This document shows, piece after piece, positions 63,530-64,000 of a stretch of DNA of 64,000 nt. Below the pieces are notes generated by a model. The model was not told the origin of the DNA and ran no database searches. It saw only the letters and a program-made list of their open reading frames with translations. The stretch spans positions 30,692,342 through 30,756,341 of the forward strand of contig CP136069.1 in assembly GCA_032622095.1 (NCBI GenBank), read 5' to 3'. Numbering within the stretch: position 1 is the stretch's first letter; the number at the start of each line of letters is the position of its first letter. A program made the translations under genes and the position numbers. The stretch comes from Siphonodentalium dalli (taxonomy: Eukaryota; Mollusca; Scaphopoda; Gadilida; Siphonodentaliidae).

Positions 63530-64000
63530 CAACATTTTGTGATAACATTATATCATTTTATGATATCATAATTTATATCACGAAATGCTTATGTATTTTG
63601 TGATATCATATATTCGATTTTGTGATGTCTTAAAATCATTTTGCGATATCACTAATTCCCCAACAGTTCATGGTATCACAAAATCAAATATTGATATCAT
63701 TAAATGCTTACTATTTTGTGATATCAATAATTAGATATTGTAATATAAAAAAATAATTGGAATTATTAATATCACAAAATATTTAATGATATCATATATT
63801 CGATTTTGTGATATCATATATTCATTTAGTGATATCATAAAATAAATTATTGATTCACATTAATGATATCATAAAATGAATTTAAGAAATCATAAAATTG
63901 AATATTTTATATCACAAAATAGAAGCATTTAGTGATATCAATAATTAGTTTTTTGTGATATCATAAATTCATATTATGATATCAATAAATAGTTTATGAT
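63530..64000. repeat. degenerate GATATC-rich repeat running to the window end
   Basis: Some twenty GATATC or near-GATATC sites in alternating orientations (TTTTGTGATATCATA, TGATATCACAAAAT), with no fixed period. It continues past the window edge. Confidence 0.82.

Overview
The window is animal nuclear DNA: AT-rich, with split genes, long introns and very dense transposon debris. The repeat vocabulary (GTCCGTC-rich dispersed repeats, units around a TACCATAGTATGGTA palindrome, many hAT-, piggyBac- and mariner/pogo-type miniature elements) resembles what I know of bivalve molluscs and related lophotrochozoans. That placement is inference; no species is claimed.

Three genes can be supported, all on the + strand. 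(1) A five-exon TMEM234 homologue runs through almost the whole window: coding exons 1463-1487, 5941-6092, 11422-11488, 51348-51437 and 54103-54164. All junctions are GT/AG and in phase, giving a 131-residue four-helix membrane protein. Its third intron is about 39.9 kb. (2) A beta-1,3-galactosyltransferase-like (GT31) gene with one coding exon, 27954-29123, is nested inside that intron. (3) A nine-finger C2H2 zinc finger gene, 54601-56412, starts only 436 bp after the TMEM234 stop. A decayed piece of its own coding sequence lies about 1 kb downstream (57388-57620).

Region by region: 1-5.9 kb holds the TMEM234 first exon and intron 1, with a 2.2-kb long-inverted-repeat transposon carrying a broken ORF. 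5.9-11.5 kb has exons 2 and 3 and a 1.6-kb duplication that begins at the exon 2 splice donor. 11.5-20.7 kb is packed with double-hairpin MITEs, one of them split by a hAT element with a clear 8-bp target duplication. 20.7-25.3 kb is a repeat-built block of unknown type with tandem duplications and a recurring twin-hairpin motif. 26-29.5 kb is a nested transposon followed by the GT31 gene. 29.5-46.3 kb is mixed dispersed repeats and two more hAT elements. 46.4-48.4 kb is a 36-bp minisatellite of about 55 units. 48.4-54.2 kb has MITEs and the last two TMEM234 exons. 54.2-57.6 kb is the zinc finger locus. 57.6-64 kb is repeats, including eleven apparently identical 32-bp units and a GATATC-rich degenerate repeat.

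The genes show no sign of acting in one pathway: the GT31 enzyme is a Golgi glycosyltransferase, the zinc finger protein a likely DNA-binding nuclear protein, and TMEM234 a small multipass membrane protein. The most unusual structural theme is that two unrelated MITE families share the same double-hairpin architecture, and that one such hairpin core is found inside four different sets of element ends.
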